Source: Blastococcus sp. TF02A-26
GTDB lineage: Bacteria > Actinomycetota > Actinomycetes > Mycobacteriales > Geodermatophilaceae
DNA: 64,000 nucleotides
Reading direction: 5' to 3'
Assembly (NCBI RefSeq): GCF_003319125.1
Contig: NZ_QOHG01000007.1
Coordinates: forward strand, 62,001-126,000
Part shown: positions 9,701 through 14,094 of the stretch, in pieces
How the letters are laid out: each line of letters starts with the position of its first letter
How positions within the stretch are numbered: position 1 is the stretch's first letter
Program-made: the position numbers and the translations under genes
The notes under the pieces: generated by a model
What the model was told of the DNA's origin: nothing
Database searches by the model: none
The model's input: only the letters and a program-made list of their open reading frames with translations

Positions 9701-11800
9701 GGGAGGCGGCCCGGCCGGTGGGGTGCCCGCCGGGCTGTCGGCCGGCGCCGAGTCGGTGGAGGCGCTGTCGGCCGGCGCCGTGTCGGCGGGGGCGCTGTCG
9801 GCGGGGGCGCTGTCCGCTGCGGTGTGGCCGACCTCGCCGGGAGTGCTCGGCGACGTCTCCACCGGAGCGCCGTCGGAGGCCGGCGTGCCGGTACCGCCGT
9901 CGGTGCGCTGCGCGCCGGGCGTCGCGCCACTCCCCTGGTTCGCGGGCGCCGTCCCGCCCGGGGCCGGGGTGGTCCCTGCGGCCGGCGTCGAGGTGGCTCC
10001 CGTCGCGGGAGGAGCGCCAGTGCCCTCGGCGGGAGGACCTGACGCGACGACCGGGCTGCCCGCGTCCGTCGACGCCGCCGCCACGGGCGCTGGGAGACCG
10101 GCGGTGTCGGCGCCCGTCGCGGTCGGGGGCGCGGTCGCGTCGACCGGCGCGGCGGTCGCAGCCGGACCGGCATCCGACGGAGCAGCGTCAGACGGAGCAG
10201 CGGCCGGCGGGCTCGCCGACGGTGCCGCGTCCGACGCGGTCGCCGTCCCCGGGGACGGCGTCTCCGCCGTCGGCGCGGTCGCAGGGGACGGACCGGCGTC
10301 CGCAGCGGTGGACGCCGGCGCCGCCGACTGCGCGGGAGCGGACTCCGGCGCCTGCGACTGCGCCGGTGCGGCGTCGGGTGCCGCCGCTGCCCCGCCGTGG
10401 GCGGGCGCCGGGGAGGCGGCTCCCTGGGAGCCCGGCGCGGTCGCGCCACCGGACGACGCAGGGCCGGCACCGGAGGTCGAGCCCGTCGAGCCGGCCGTAC
10501 CGGAGCCCGAGCCGGTCGAGCCCGCCGAACCCGGGCCCGAGCCGGTCGGGCCCACCGGACCCGAGCCCGAGCCGGCGCCACCGGCGGGAGGAGCGGCGCC
10601 GACCCCCGGCGCCGTCGACGGCGCCGCGTCGGCGCGGCCGAGCAGGCCGGCCGCCGTGTCCATCTGCAGGTTCGACAGCGCGCCGACCGGGTCCACCACC
10701 GCCCGGATGACCGACGGGTTGAAGGGGCTGATCGTGCCGTACCGGCCGGCCGCACCGAGCGCGGCGCCGAGGAAGTCGCCACCGGTCGGCAGCACCAGCT
10801 GACCGGTCACCACGAGGTTGCCGACGACGCTGCCGGCCGGCGACGCGACGGTGTTGGTCGCCGCCGTCGTCGCCAGGCCGTCCATCGTCCGCAGCCCGGA
10901 GTTGCGCAGCCCCGGCAGCGAGTTGCCGGCCGCGTCCCGACCCAGGTCGTCCACCCGGTTCAGGCCACGCGTGCCCCGGAGCCGGGCGAGCGCTGGGGCG
11001 ACCGCGCCGGCGCCGATCAGCCCGCCGGTGCCTCCGGCGACGGCCGAGATGCCGGTCGAGGTCCAGTTCCAGTCGGTGCGGTCGCCGTTGACGACCTGGA
11101 TCCCCTGGCTGATGACGTCGATGGCGGTCTCCTCGAGGACCTCCTCGACGACCTCGTGGGTGAGGCGGTGGGTGACCACCCGCTGCACCGCACCGCGACC
11201 CGCAGCACCGGCCAGCTGCGTGCCGAGCCCCCGGGCCGTGGCCCGGGTGACCGCCCGGGTGGCGAAGCTGCGACCCGCGGCCGCCACGAGCTTCTGCACC
11301 GCCGCCGACACCGCGGTCCGCCCGGTCAGCGCGATCGGCCCCAGCGCCGCCAGGGAGACACCGCCGAGCCAGGCGGTCATCAGCGCGACGAAGGCCGCGG
11401 CGACGGCCACCGCCACGGCCACGTTGATCGAGATCTTGGCGTACTGCGTCTCCAGCGCGAACCCGCTGGTCTGCTCGGCCATCATCGCGACGTTCTGCAT
11501 GTGCGCGACCAGGCCGGAGTCGGGCGAGGCGATGAGCTGCTGGGCGAGGTCGGCGAAGGTCTCGGTCGCGGGGGCGTCCCAGCCGGCCATCAGCTGCGTC
11601 GCCGCCGCCTGCAGCTCCTCGGAGCTCGCGGCCAGCGCCTCACCGAGCTCCCGCCACTGGTCGGACAGCTCCCACATGGCCGACTCGCTGCCCTCGGGCC
11701 ACGTGCTGCCGGCGAAGATCATCGACAGGAGGTCGTTCCACCACCCGTCGGAGCCCCCGAGCCAGGCGAAGGGGCTCTCGACGTCGCCGGGGTGCTCCAC
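764..11800 (-). CDS. Giant WXG100-like multi-domain polymorphic toxin (one open frame of 3678 codons)
   Basis: An uninterrupted frame starts with ATG at 11800, third gene of an operon after the YbaB-like and small WXG genes. Residues 1-105 form a WXG100-like helical export domain. Residues ~123-157 are strongly hydrophobic, and ~200-260 is a helical region rich in Glu pairs. Residues ~394-724 are an Ala/Pro/Ser/Gly/Thr linker. Then come toxin-like domains at ~803-955, 1078-1226, 1344-1594, 1833-2052 and 2137-2421, and a membrane-segment module at ~2528-3678. Between them the frame reads Gly/Arg/Asp/Pro-rich sequence exactly where small immunity-like genes are encoded in the +1 frame. No in-frame stop separates the modules. 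Toxins 2-5 and the last module show no convincing start of their own. Either this is one polytoxin with nested immunity genes, or only the N-terminal part with toxin 1 is normally translated and the rest are displaced cassettes. GC-rich third positions keep the frame open passively across +1-frame genes, so openness alone does not prove translation. Export by the neighbouring ESX system is inferred. Confidence 0.72.
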   Translation of the reverse strand: MEHPGDVESPFAWLGGSDGWWNDLLSMIFAGSTWPEGSESAMWELSDQWRELGEALAASSEELQAAATQLMAGWDAPATETFADLAQQLIASPDSGLVAHMQNVAMMAEQTSGFALETQYAKISINVAVAVAVAAAFVALMTAWLGGVSLAALGPIALTGRTAVSAAVQKLVAAAGRSFATRAVTRATARGLGTQLAGAAGRGAVQRVVTHRLTHEVVEEVLEETAIDVISQGIQVVNGDRTDWNWTSTGISAVAGGTGGLIGAGAVAPALARLRGTRGLNRVDDLGRDAAGNSLPGLRNSGLRTMDGLATTAATNTVASPAGSVVGNLVVTGQLVLPTGGDFLGAALGAAGRYGTISPFNPSVIRAVVDPVGALSNLQMDTAAGLLGRADAAPSTAPGVGAAPPAGGAGSGSGPVGPTGSGPGSAGSTGSGSGTAGSTGSTSGAGPASSGGATAPGSQGAASPAPAHGGAAAAPDAAPAQSQAPESAPAQSAAPASTAADAGPSPATAPTAETPSPGTATASDAAPSASPPAAAPSDAAPSDAGPAATAAPVDATAPPTATGADTAGLPAPVAAASTDAGSPVVASGPPAEGTGAPPATGATSTPAAGTTPAPGGTAPANQGSGATPGAQRTDGGTGTPASDGAPVETSPSTPGEVGHTAADSAPADSAPADTAPADSASTDSAPADSPAGTPPAGPPPTPSTLADGSPADGSPAPAPPTPAAAQAQIAAAVSVDALVDRLAEQSARDGTRTFSRAEVEAALRARVAGQRSAPVIPDDGAPSGDPAGTGPVSESGGQVRPRNVLDPDVQEEWAGRVYAALVADPSVVPTMEQALRDTARLDGSTGFSRAELEQVLRHVVVDEHLLNDPETNLPTRVARFDPDADMAEAFLRVLRGRPTPADVLLLEHEVAEAQYLAAQPDATYRQAHAYANRRADWEAQTRERTGETIEGWEVAGGDPRGVPQGGRDAGVGGVPVRPDRGPAGDDAGDRPASADGDTDGRGGRTADAAGGTRAGQTAAGDGDVARARGDRALGEAGRPPGDPAATRGPGELGAAPRSGAEVGGDPRGERTRESGAGRWSVDDPAVWERAEQAYDRFRADDSDIDRIAANLAGTLRADGVRRFDAADVAVVKQHVMRDEHTLIDPDTGAPTRRRFDADPKIAEAWLRMQSGAPAPSDVTLLEHELLEASLMRADADLTYRAAHARANVDHDWESLVYPEPARGPGGTGAERGGSRVLDEGGGDRDGGELHLRPEPRGAAGAADGRQVDGGADVGDRSVRPPGSGGGREVARDGVADGELAGPGRAPGLNLGRDAGGADAAAAGADETGPDPGSGPGSGPTGRSGDVPVRLVDGTLHTPSTGLDTVQLPPSFSDSVADHLPDGMTAAEFDRLRVQRAEDLTELQREQLRSIRESVRFPPDTLVQRVMPRAHADSYLSGATFTDAQGTVTFRHTHAAGFVARLGDVADLRTVPDVIEGLRLDYEPGPFLGSVESVATLRFPLPPTARVAAPYAPVMGGEHEQPAPFTGNGFTMSARHRVPEAVPAAPVELPDGAELWSVAADGTETLLGVYDGFERTWIGVAPDQDPHPDPQEDHDGGTAAPGRPVRGVAGTDLSGLEQRGPGDPAGVLGEPGGPAVHAGSGRPGMAPPGADQRGAPGAAELAVPVAGRGVLGAVPQQPAGSPAAELDRDGPGAGRRPGADTGGQVRVGGDGPRVGGDRHGAGPHDGLSPDDGSGPDAGAWQAHQQGDDGSALLGPGDVPGDDGRAEGPGRAPRRDDPGRGDPAPRGDRSADPGTLLRSAHAEHGGGTPDGAPAAPGGRADARLDAGQPTGGLSDPAPQDGSREPGPADPTGVPRPVVEPGRYLDPGDEVAARLREAHERANDVRQWLGGINPNWTAIPAQDPAAGPWRYNCGDCSRRFADAYQGLDVSPAWGDTRLGETAEMWQWAGAEPASTLSDDDGSDPAEFTRRAWDALERSLADLPPGTVAIVGVDWSDGGGHWFDAVRTEAGTWWVDAQTGEASPWPPGYGDPIRVLEAVARRPGGRWEGVDVVRAAGTGGGRADSGPRVAAVERDAAAVPGGVGDPAVPGRDAGRPGAAEAGGAAVPGPRERRPDGALGPDAVDGAALRRAGGPADRGSLTRPSTDAAVALARQLEQQALAALTAEQRAELDASVRQVEAVADEVTARLGALVSAAATATGVGMRLEGLGHRVKTAASLARKVEADVHAGVPLAEALEEIGDRLRFTVVTSAEDYTSAVTEVVGRLQDLGSPSVKNLWREGNRFLGLNVTVQPADGPAFEVQFPTEESYRVGAATHGDYEVFRLGHEVAGPLALPPALGRILDANRAAGLDTAIPAGVEDAFGAAVDTGAARTVRRQPDMVARYVAAVAALGTSIEAHLESEGVTAGTATELARVIRGEDEGADESTSGLPGGPGSAEPDAAEHPRGPPGTLVTRDAAEPGRGQVGVRSGSGAAGTDPGPGRRDGRDHRGGPDAGRGTGRGTGDDAARRAGADRPDGSGGHPGPAAPDRLTGREADSRAELAELRQRMTALSPLTRVRAGGRAAALLRSLQLVQGVADPATGQVSGASPGFAERLAALPPDTRADVLTLNQALGWSGVPDAVAGRWATAVRVVFGGGAPAVLAQVPALAIGLLSGDAGRALTAVTSAAAGLAGSVGAGFADRALARQTARLQAHDLARQGLTPAVRSVLAAARARLDGDLTTAAAELAQLETRRSTAPARPRGPRRLAGRWTGGRVPGAPAAASGPVAAQLAAGPTGAPGLDADARLPRLGAWLAKAAAAPAFGLVGLGVLAVTALPVSTTLAAGLGVSLGAAAFASVAQRALAAQAARLDVARTTLLDARTATLARATADREIADAVAQRDRARSRLDAVDGRPVGPVPPPAQGDRLVPGRTSGVITEADLTPADRQRLQRVEADARALAELPPGASRATVTALTERLRASAAEAGMTSDAAVDTGGDPDRSGWPRRRVLLAPALLDVLQRLDEVPSAVPGLAAHLGAAAVGTALPGALSATIAASAAVGLGPLALITIGLAPAAAAAASAVRTHRAAVAVETAKNRSRSADLPGPARALLDTELADLRAETATLVEAADARAESTPPPGDRRERALARARTTLGPDAAARLARRPADPPPAPVPVKPPVTAPWLESTATAVAGPVVTATAALAAWQVLHAAHFGPIWSPATWTALVAGTPAATSATVVAATVVAVGATALTDSTETLLSRSKARAEQQRSAALTVHEHVLARAARDALLDADRVRLGELRRQLAERRAELGAGRIAAELGSGAASDPGTALFTWARAVAWLAGQVEGVVRLVARRAPAGGPVHRAALDRLAAGLPATRPADAAGTLAVVLDELERTPPAPADGGLPTGPELQRVVDAAATVGSPARAGRTGIDWAYVTAVANATGWWRDDEEAVGLRPVRPVPGFRPPPQQSKPEPSKPQPAQQEQSAPSERQPSEPRPSEPEQAERGPSAPSPAPGPAAAPRASTPQARPAPAAAPSPPVLDEPWSDGTGHTRTTLVTVVSPGGAVVPLVVSWVEAVGSPPALVLAELPGRPFWWGVPVALQQAVDAALAALTPPADRLPHAVVLGQRQGDPDPSRSGRLPFELAVLPVEVGGGTAVPVPGRSVRPLPAGDVAIAATAWRLRPAAELLSALNRPRTPAG
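767..4221 (-). other. C-terminal membrane-segment/coiled-coil module of the giant frame (residues ~2528-3678)
   Basis: Roughly 1150 residues contain four long hydrophobic stretches, at about residues 2625-2680, 2788-2838, 3004-3051 and 3158-3231. Each is followed by a charged, Arg/Glu/Ala-rich helix likely to form a coiled coil. A Ser/Glu/Pro/Gln linker (~3455-3525) leads to a final globular domain with PFWWGVPVALQQAVDAAL. The fourfold hairpin-plus-coiled-coil layout looks like repeated units, suggesting membrane insertion, pore formation or anchoring. An ATG at 4172 could start a separate gene, but no ribosome binding site precedes it. No immunity-like gene follows before the frame ends. Confidence 0.5.
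4222..4548 (-). CDS. Immunity-like protein 5 (108 aa), nested, behind the RelA/SpoT-like toxin
   Basis: A GTG at 4548 has GGAGAGG six bases upstream. The protein begins with a strand-rich basic part (RARVVYREVRGARS, IHVVHPGPWSRAMLLNP) and continues as an acidic helix pair (ALIQDLDAGTDAITEVD, RAEELAAELG). Its acidic C-terminal half would suit binding a basic nucleotide-handling toxin, which is inference. It lies in the same +1 frame as the other nested genes and stops just before the final membrane module resumes in the giant frame. Family not recognised. Confidence 0.7.
   Translation of the reverse strand: MRTRARVVYREVRGARSRTLRSIHVVHPGPWSRAMLLNPAEGRWVFDPGVVQRALIQDLDAGTDAITEVDRTRAEELAAELGTTLPGEQELIDRMEAEDTRDRQLPTD
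4545..5391 (-). other. Toxin domain 5: RelA/SpoT-like nucleotidyltransferase, residues ~2137-2421
   Basis: After a helical lead-in, the segment reads LGHRVKTAASLARKVEAD, then EEIGDRLRFTVV, EDYTSAVTEVVGRLQDLG, NRFLGLNVTV and PAFEVQFPTEESY. This follows the order of a (p)ppGpp-synthetase domain: a basic HRVK-SLARK block, the Asp of the G-D-R-L-R-F strand (Asp2238) as metal ligand, and the Glu of the E-V-Q strand (Glu2296). Toxin forms of this fold pyrophosphorylate nucleotides or tRNA. Which substrate applies here cannot be told. An immunity gene overlaps its end. Confidence 0.7.
5392..5658 (-). CDS. Immunity-like protein 4 (88 aa), nested, behind the deamidase-like toxin
   Basis: The frame is open from a GTG at 5682, but the TTG at 5658 sits behind GGGAGGGAG at good spacing and begins MSEPQGPEEAALTAVREWL, so I prefer it. 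The order is an N-terminal helix, a strand pair around REAWVTRPYRDATLV, a PLFLVLGSVVQMVPSA segment and a C-terminal helix. That resembles YrhB-type (Imm35) immunity proteins; I rate the match as suggestive. It directly follows the deamidase-like domain. The stop at 5392-5394 is followed at once, in the toxin frame, by the RelA/SpoT-like domain. Confidence 0.68.
   Translation of the reverse strand: MSEPQGPEEAALTAVREWLRSSETPQQFREAWVTRPYRDATLVAPAQPKRGAPLFLVLGSVVQMVPSARTQSMEQHYDELVGRQTGAP
5645..6303 (-). other. Toxin domain 4: papain-fold glutamine deamidase-like (Tox-PL), residues ~1833-2052
   Basis: The segment LGGINPNW...YNCGDCSRRFADAYQG...GGHWFDAVR...WWVDAQTGE matches the Tox-PL/protein-glutaminase pattern, in which Cys, His and Asp form the triad; here Cys1910, His1997 and Asp2012. 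Domains of this family deamidate glutamine on, or cleave, host or competitor proteins; the target here is unknown. All three residues are present, so it is probably active if made. It ends at RWEGVDVVRA, where the immunity gene starts in the +1 frame. Confidence 0.78.
6307..6561 (-). CDS. Small nested protein 3b (84 aa), possible second immunity or modulator
   Basis: An ATG at 6561 sits just behind a purine-rich AGGGGG. The gene follows immunity gene 3 by about 60 bases and uses the same +1 frame. The pattern RYSVRETFPAM, GVLLDGTTPDGVTLLLEATG and a late GLLLHP..ALTPGSTLV resembles the small beta-barrel of translation-factor domain 2, seen in several tiny actinobacterial proteins; this is pattern recognition only. 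No toxin-like segment lies between it and immunity gene 3, so it may be a second immunity protein for domain 3 or the remnant of a cassette whose toxin was lost. Confidence 0.6.
   Translation of the reverse strand: MAVRYSVRETFPAMTGGPRVLGVLLDGTTPDGVTLLLEATGAPIRAPSFDRHTRSTEEELRMGLLLHPEDALTPGSTLVSPPEA
6622..7017 (-). CDS. Immunity-like protein 3 (131 aa), nested in the polytoxin frame
   Basis: A GTG at 7017 is preceded by AGGAGG nine bases upstream, the best ribosome binding site in the array. The protein has balanced composition with many Trp residues (VEWQGRTYRG, GWRRLVPTS, RWRGEVFWVLSR, LRLSWTGTD, KFAWEVTVPE), unlike shadow translations nearby. It lies immediately after toxin domain 3 in the same +1 frame as the other immunity-like genes. 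I do not recognise the family; an immunity role is inferred from position. Confidence 0.7.
   Translation of the reverse strand: MEPQHPDGLYVEWQGRTYRGSNSGDPATLLVFSESQEDPQFTPGRGGRGWRRLVPTSEARLVQLSSRCRWRGEVFWVLSRSSPPGHLRLSWTGTDPARADALGLTRVDKFAWEVTVPESEVTDMEQVRTTA
7022..7772 (-). other. Toxin-like domain 3 (residues ~1344-1594), unassigned activity
   Basis: This is a compact alpha/beta stretch of normal composition between low-complexity linkers. It begins near VPVRLVDGTLHTPSTGLDTV and includes QRVMPRAHADSYLSGATF, HAAGFVARLGDVADLRT, GLRLDYEPGPFLG, PFTGNGFTMS and LPDGAELWSVAADG, ending around WIGVAP. The layout of an Arg-containing start, a YLSG segment and a late acidic/aromatic part faintly recalls ADP-ribosyltransferase-fold toxins, but I cannot place a catalytic triad and do not claim it. 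An immunity-like gene with a strong ribosome binding site follows directly. Confidence 0.55.
7876..8109 (-). CDS. Immunity-like protein 2 (77 aa), nested in the polytoxin frame
   Basis: The frame is open further upstream, but the GTG at 8109 has AGGAG six bases before it and gives exactly the length of its paralogue at 8701-8934, so I choose it. The product begins MAVLVFWTKAEETATAVSY, has FGPSPEE where the paralogue has YGPTED, and ends near GSWPDRGG. It lies directly behind toxin domain 2 in the +1 frame. By position and homology it should neutralise domain 2. The divergence between the two immunity proteins fits divergence between their toxins. Confidence 0.74.
   Translation of the reverse strand: MAVLVFWTKAEETATAVSYTFGPSPEEQPARLTVDKSTGELTSVTGPFDHLAPVVVGKSRATVSRTGSWPDRGGHQG
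8125..8570 (-). other. Toxin-like domain 2 (paralogue of domain 1, residues ~1078-1226)
   Basis: The segment runs from WSVDDPAVWERAEQAY to HARANVDHDWE. LLEHELLEA places His1183-Glu1184 at the same spot as His908-Glu909 of domain 1. The shared blocks DEH.L.DP.T..PT, FD.D and TYR.AHA.AN show descent from one module by duplication or repeated acquisition. No start codon with a ribosome binding site is visible ahead of it, so it is either translated as part of the giant protein or is a silent displaced cassette. The matching immunity-like gene follows at once. Confidence 0.65.
8701..8934 (-). CDS. Immunity-like protein 1 (77 aa), nested in the polytoxin frame
   Basis: A GTG at 8934 has GGGAGG six bases upstream, and the frame ends with TAG at 8701. 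It lies in the +1 frame relative to the giant toxin. The small protein has beta-strand-like alternation (AIHVVYRKVAET, VEYRYGPTED) and ends in GTWPERG. It is paralogous to the 77-aa gene at 7876-8109: the lengths are equal and about 24 of 77 positions match by eye without gaps, including Y.YGP near residue 20 and G.WP.RG near the end. Sitting directly behind toxin domain 1, it is probably its cognate immunity protein. Confidence 0.72.
   Translation of the reverse strand: MAIHVVYRKVAETPESVEYRYGPTEDQLETTLVIDPRRPTETPTVGADEPLMPPVVRGLVKRQRATGTWPERGVIEH
8935..9395 (-). other. Toxin-like domain 1 (HExxE-type, residues ~803-955 of the giant frame)
   Basis: The segment starts with VLDPDVQEEW and carries LLLEHEVAEA (His908, Glu909), then TYRQAHAYAN and a Trp-Glu. 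It is clearly homologous to domain 2 downstream: both share an HV..DEH.L.DP block, PT.....FD.D, the LLEHE..EA motif and TYR.AHA.AN...DWE. Such domains end WXG100-like or LXG-like proteins in other actinobacteria, but I cannot name the activity. The HE pair could bind a metal, which is inference. The domain ends just before the GTG of the 77-aa immunity-like gene at 8934, the usual toxin-immunity order. Confidence 0.65.
9630..10620 (-). repeat. Low-complexity Ala/Pro/Ser/Gly/Thr linker within the toxin gene
   Basis: About 330 residues lack normal composition: Gly-Ser-Gly/Pro runs near residues 400-440, then A-P-A-D-S, T-A-P and S-A-P repeats. At the DNA level this gives short degenerate tandem repeats such as gagcccgagccgg and gtcggcgggggcgctgtc units around 9730-9830 and 10490-10570. 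Similar linkers separate export and toxin domains in CpnT-like and other WXG proteins. Repeats of this type vary in copy number. Confidence 0.75.
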
Positions 11801-11881
11801 TCCACCTCCTGACTCGTCCGGGACGAGCCCGCGCCCCGATGGCCCCGGCCCGCTCGCCCCGCCGACGGCGGGGCGGGGTCG

Positions 11882-12217
11882 CTACAGGCCGCTCTCGACC
11901 TCGACGGTCACCTCCGCCGCCTGCTCGGCGTCGGAGTCCAGCGACCTCTGGATGGCCAGCTCGACGCCGTCGCCCAGCTCGACGAGCTGGTCGGCCGTCG
12001 CCGGTACGCCCTGGGCCACGGTCGGGGCGCTCTCCAGGTAGGCGCCGGAGAACTGCTCCCCGGCGGAGTCGCCACCCCACGGCTGCGTGCCGTGGGCCGA
12101 CTCGATCGCGCTGGTCGCCTCGCGCACCCGCGCCTGGAGCGCCTCGGCGGCCGCCTGCCAGGCCAGCACGCCGCCCGCCGCGACGGCGGGGTCCACGCGC
12201 ACCTCGTCATAGGACAT
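11882..12217 (-). CDS. Small WXG100-family protein, partner of the polytoxin
   Basis: An ATG at 12217 follows GGAGGTG. The 111-aa product is two helices joined by a turn with Trp-Gly-Gly in QPWGGDSAGEQF, i.e. a W-x-G motif, followed by an acidic tail. It lies between the YbaB-like gene (6-base gap) and the polytoxin (81-base gap), all on the minus strand. Small WXG proteins encoded just ahead of a WXG-like toxin usually pair with its N-terminal domain as a co-export partner or chaperone; that role is inferred here. It lacks an obvious YxxxD/E signal. Confidence 0.85.
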   Translation of the reverse strand: MSYDEVRVDPAVAAGGVLAWQAAAEALQARVREATSAIESAHGTQPWGGDSAGEQFSGAYLESAPTVAQGVPATADQLVELGDGVELAIQRSLDSDAEQAAEVTVEVESGL

Positions 12218-12223
12218 CCGACA

Positions 12224-12628
12224 TCACCTCCCGCCCCGCATCTGCTCGGTCATGATCGACGTGAGCGTCTCCGTGTCGCCGTCCAGCGTCGCGCGCAGCT
12301 GCTCCTCGCCGACGACGGGGGCGAACACCTCGACCACCCGGTCCTGCGCCGCGCGCGCGGCGCGGTGGACCGTCTCGGTGATCGTGTCGGCCAGCCGGCG
12401 GGAGTCGGGACGGCGGTAGATCCGGGGGTCCAGGTCCAGCCGCAGCAGGTCGCCCCGGGGGCCGACGGTGACCGACACCAGCCCGTCGTCGGAGGTCTCG
12501 GTGGCCTGCACGGCCCGCGCCCGCTCGGCCAGACGGGGCCCCTGCTCCATCATCCGGTGCAGCCGGTCCTGCAGCTGTCCGGCGTACTCGCGGAGGGCCG
12601 CGACCTCGCCACGCTCGGGCTGGCTCAC
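12224..12628 (-). CDS. YbaB/EbfC-like protein of T7SS loci (EspL-like)
   Basis: A GTG at 12628 follows AGGGAGG. The 134-aa protein has an N-terminal helix (EVAALREYAGQLQDRLHRM), a central beta unit (GLVSVTVGPRGDLLRLDLDP) and a C-terminal helical part, the layout of YbaB/EbfC proteins. Such proteins are frequent in ESX loci (EspL type) and act as small dimeric binding or chaperone proteins rather than secreted effectors. First gene of the operon with the small WXG gene and the polytoxin; divergent from mycP across about 106 bases that must hold both promoters. An ACGATACTG near 12670 could be a -10. Confidence 0.8.
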   Translation of the reverse strand: MSQPERGEVAALREYAGQLQDRLHRMMEQGPRLAERARAVQATETSDDGLVSVTVGPRGDLLRLDLDPRIYRRPDSRRLADTITETVHRAARAAQDRVVEVFAPVVGEEQLRATLDGDTETLTSIMTEQMRGGR

Positions 12629-12734
12629 GGTCGCCCCCTCCCTGACCTTCGCGGACGTGCCCGTCGAACGATACTGACTGCACCCGCCCGCGACAGCGCG
12701 AACGGGACGCCCGCGACGGGGAGGTGAGACGTTC

Positions 12735-14078
12735 GTGCCCGATGGGGTGAACCGTCGCTCCCCGCGCCGGAGCGGGCCGACGACGTCGCGGTGGGCGGTC
12801 GTCGCGGCCGTGACGGCGGCGCTGTCGACCTCCGCACCGCTGGTCGCCTCCCCCGCCGCGGCGACCCAGGTCTGCGAGCAGCCGCCACGGGCGGACTCCC
12901 TCGTGGAGGACGTGCCCTGGTCCCAGCTGGACTGGGACCCGGCCGGCGAGGTGTGGCCGTTCAGCACCGGCGCCGGGGTCACGGTGGCGATCCTCGGCAC
13001 CGGCGTCCAGGCGTCGCACCCGCAGCTGGCCGGGCGCGTCCTCCCCGGCCTGGACCTGGTCCACGGCGGCGCCGCCGACGTCGACTGCACGCCGTCGGCG
13101 AGCGGGCTGGCGGGGCTGGTCGTCGCCGGCGCCTCGACCGGCGTCGGGCTCCGTGGCCTGGCGCCCGACGCGCAGGTGCTGCCGATCCAGGTGACCGAGG
13201 AGCCGGTCGGCACGCCCGGCGACGAGCCGGTCGACCCGGTGCGGCTGGCCGTGGGCCTGGACACCGCGGTCGCCGCCGGTGCGCAGGTCGTGCTCTTCGG
13301 CGTCGTCGCCTACACCGACTCCCCCGAGCTGGCCGCGGCCGTCGCCCGGGCGGTGGCCGCCGGGGTCGTCGTCGTCGCGCCGGTCGGGGACGCCCATGAC
13401 CGCGAGCGCGACGGCGAGACCCGGCCGACGCCGTTCGTCCCGCTGCCCGCGGCCTACGAGGGGGTGCTCGGGGTGGCGGCCGTCGACTCCACCGGCCTGC
13501 GGCTCCCGACCTCGGCGATCGGGCCCTACGTCGACCTGGCCGCGCCCGGCGGGGACGTCGTCTCCACCGGGACGACGGCGCAGCAGGTGTACTCGGGCAC
13601 CGCGCCCGCCGCGGCCCTCGTCGCGGCCACCGCGGCGCTGCTCGTCGCCGACCCCGACCTCGGGCTGCCGGGCGGTCCGGCGCGGGTGGCCGCGGTCGCC
13701 GACCGGCTCGCCGCCACGGCGCTGCCCGCTCCCGGGGAGGCCGGCTACGGCGCGGGACTGCTCGCGCCCGGCCGCGCGCTCACCGAGCCGACCACCGAGG
13801 TGGGTCCGGTGGCCGGTGCCCCCTACCGTCCGCCGCCCCGCGACCCGGCCGCGGAGGCCGCCGCCGAGGCCCGGGAGGCGGCCGACGACCGCTCGACGTG
13901 GGTGGTGCTCGGCGTGGTGGGGGCGGGCGCGCTGGCCGCCGCGGCCGGCTGGGCCCTCCCCCGGGCGCGCCGGCGGAGCTGGCGGGTGGGCGTGCGGCCG
14001 CCGGCCGCGGCGCCGGACGAGCCACCCGGCTTCGTACCGCCGTCGGCGCTGTTCGACCGCACCGACGCGCGGAGCTGA
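12735..14078 (+). CDS. mycP: Mycosin-type subtilisin homologue, catalytic residues lost
   Basis: A GTG at 12735 follows GGGGAGGTG. The 447-aa protein has a signal peptide (~15-43), an S8 peptidase-like domain, and a C-terminal membrane helix (~392-414) with an Arg-rich cytoplasmic end, exactly the mycosin layout. Yet every active-site position is changed. The D-T-G Asp is Gly88 (AILGTGV), the HGT His is Ser121 (CTPSASGLAG), the oxyanion Asn is Asp219 (APVGDA), and the GTS Ser is Ala290 (SGTAPAAA). In mycobacteria, MycP is also needed structurally to stabilise the ESX membrane complex independently of proteolysis, so a structural role is likely kept. It ends in a strong convergent terminator. 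Confidence 0.9.
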   Translation: MPDGVNRRSPRRSGPTTSRWAVVAAVTAALSTSAPLVASPAAATQVCEQPPRADSLVEDVPWSQLDWDPAGEVWPFSTGAGVTVAILGTGVQASHPQLAGRVLPGLDLVHGGAADVDCTPSASGLAGLVVAGASTGVGLRGLAPDAQVLPIQVTEEPVGTPGDEPVDPVRLAVGLDTAVAAGAQVVLFGVVAYTDSPELAAAVARAVAAGVVVVAPVGDAHDRERDGETRPTPFVPLPAAYEGVLGVAAVDSTGLRLPTSAIGPYVDLAAPGGDVVSTGTTAQQVYSGTAPAAALVAATAALLVADPDLGLPGGPARVAAVADRLAATALPAPGEAGYGAGLLAPGRALTEPTTEVGPVAGAPYRPPPRDPAAEAAAEAREAADDRSTWVVLGVVGAGALAAAAGWALPRARRRSWRVGVRPPAAAPDEPPGFVPPSALFDRTDARS

Positions 14079-14094
14079 GCCGCCCCGCAGACGC

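Noticed and set aside
764..11800. A string of frameshifted pseudogenes or an assembly artefact
   Set aside because: Domains keep catalytic motifs and phase, and nested genes have good ribosome binding sites, which does not look like decay.
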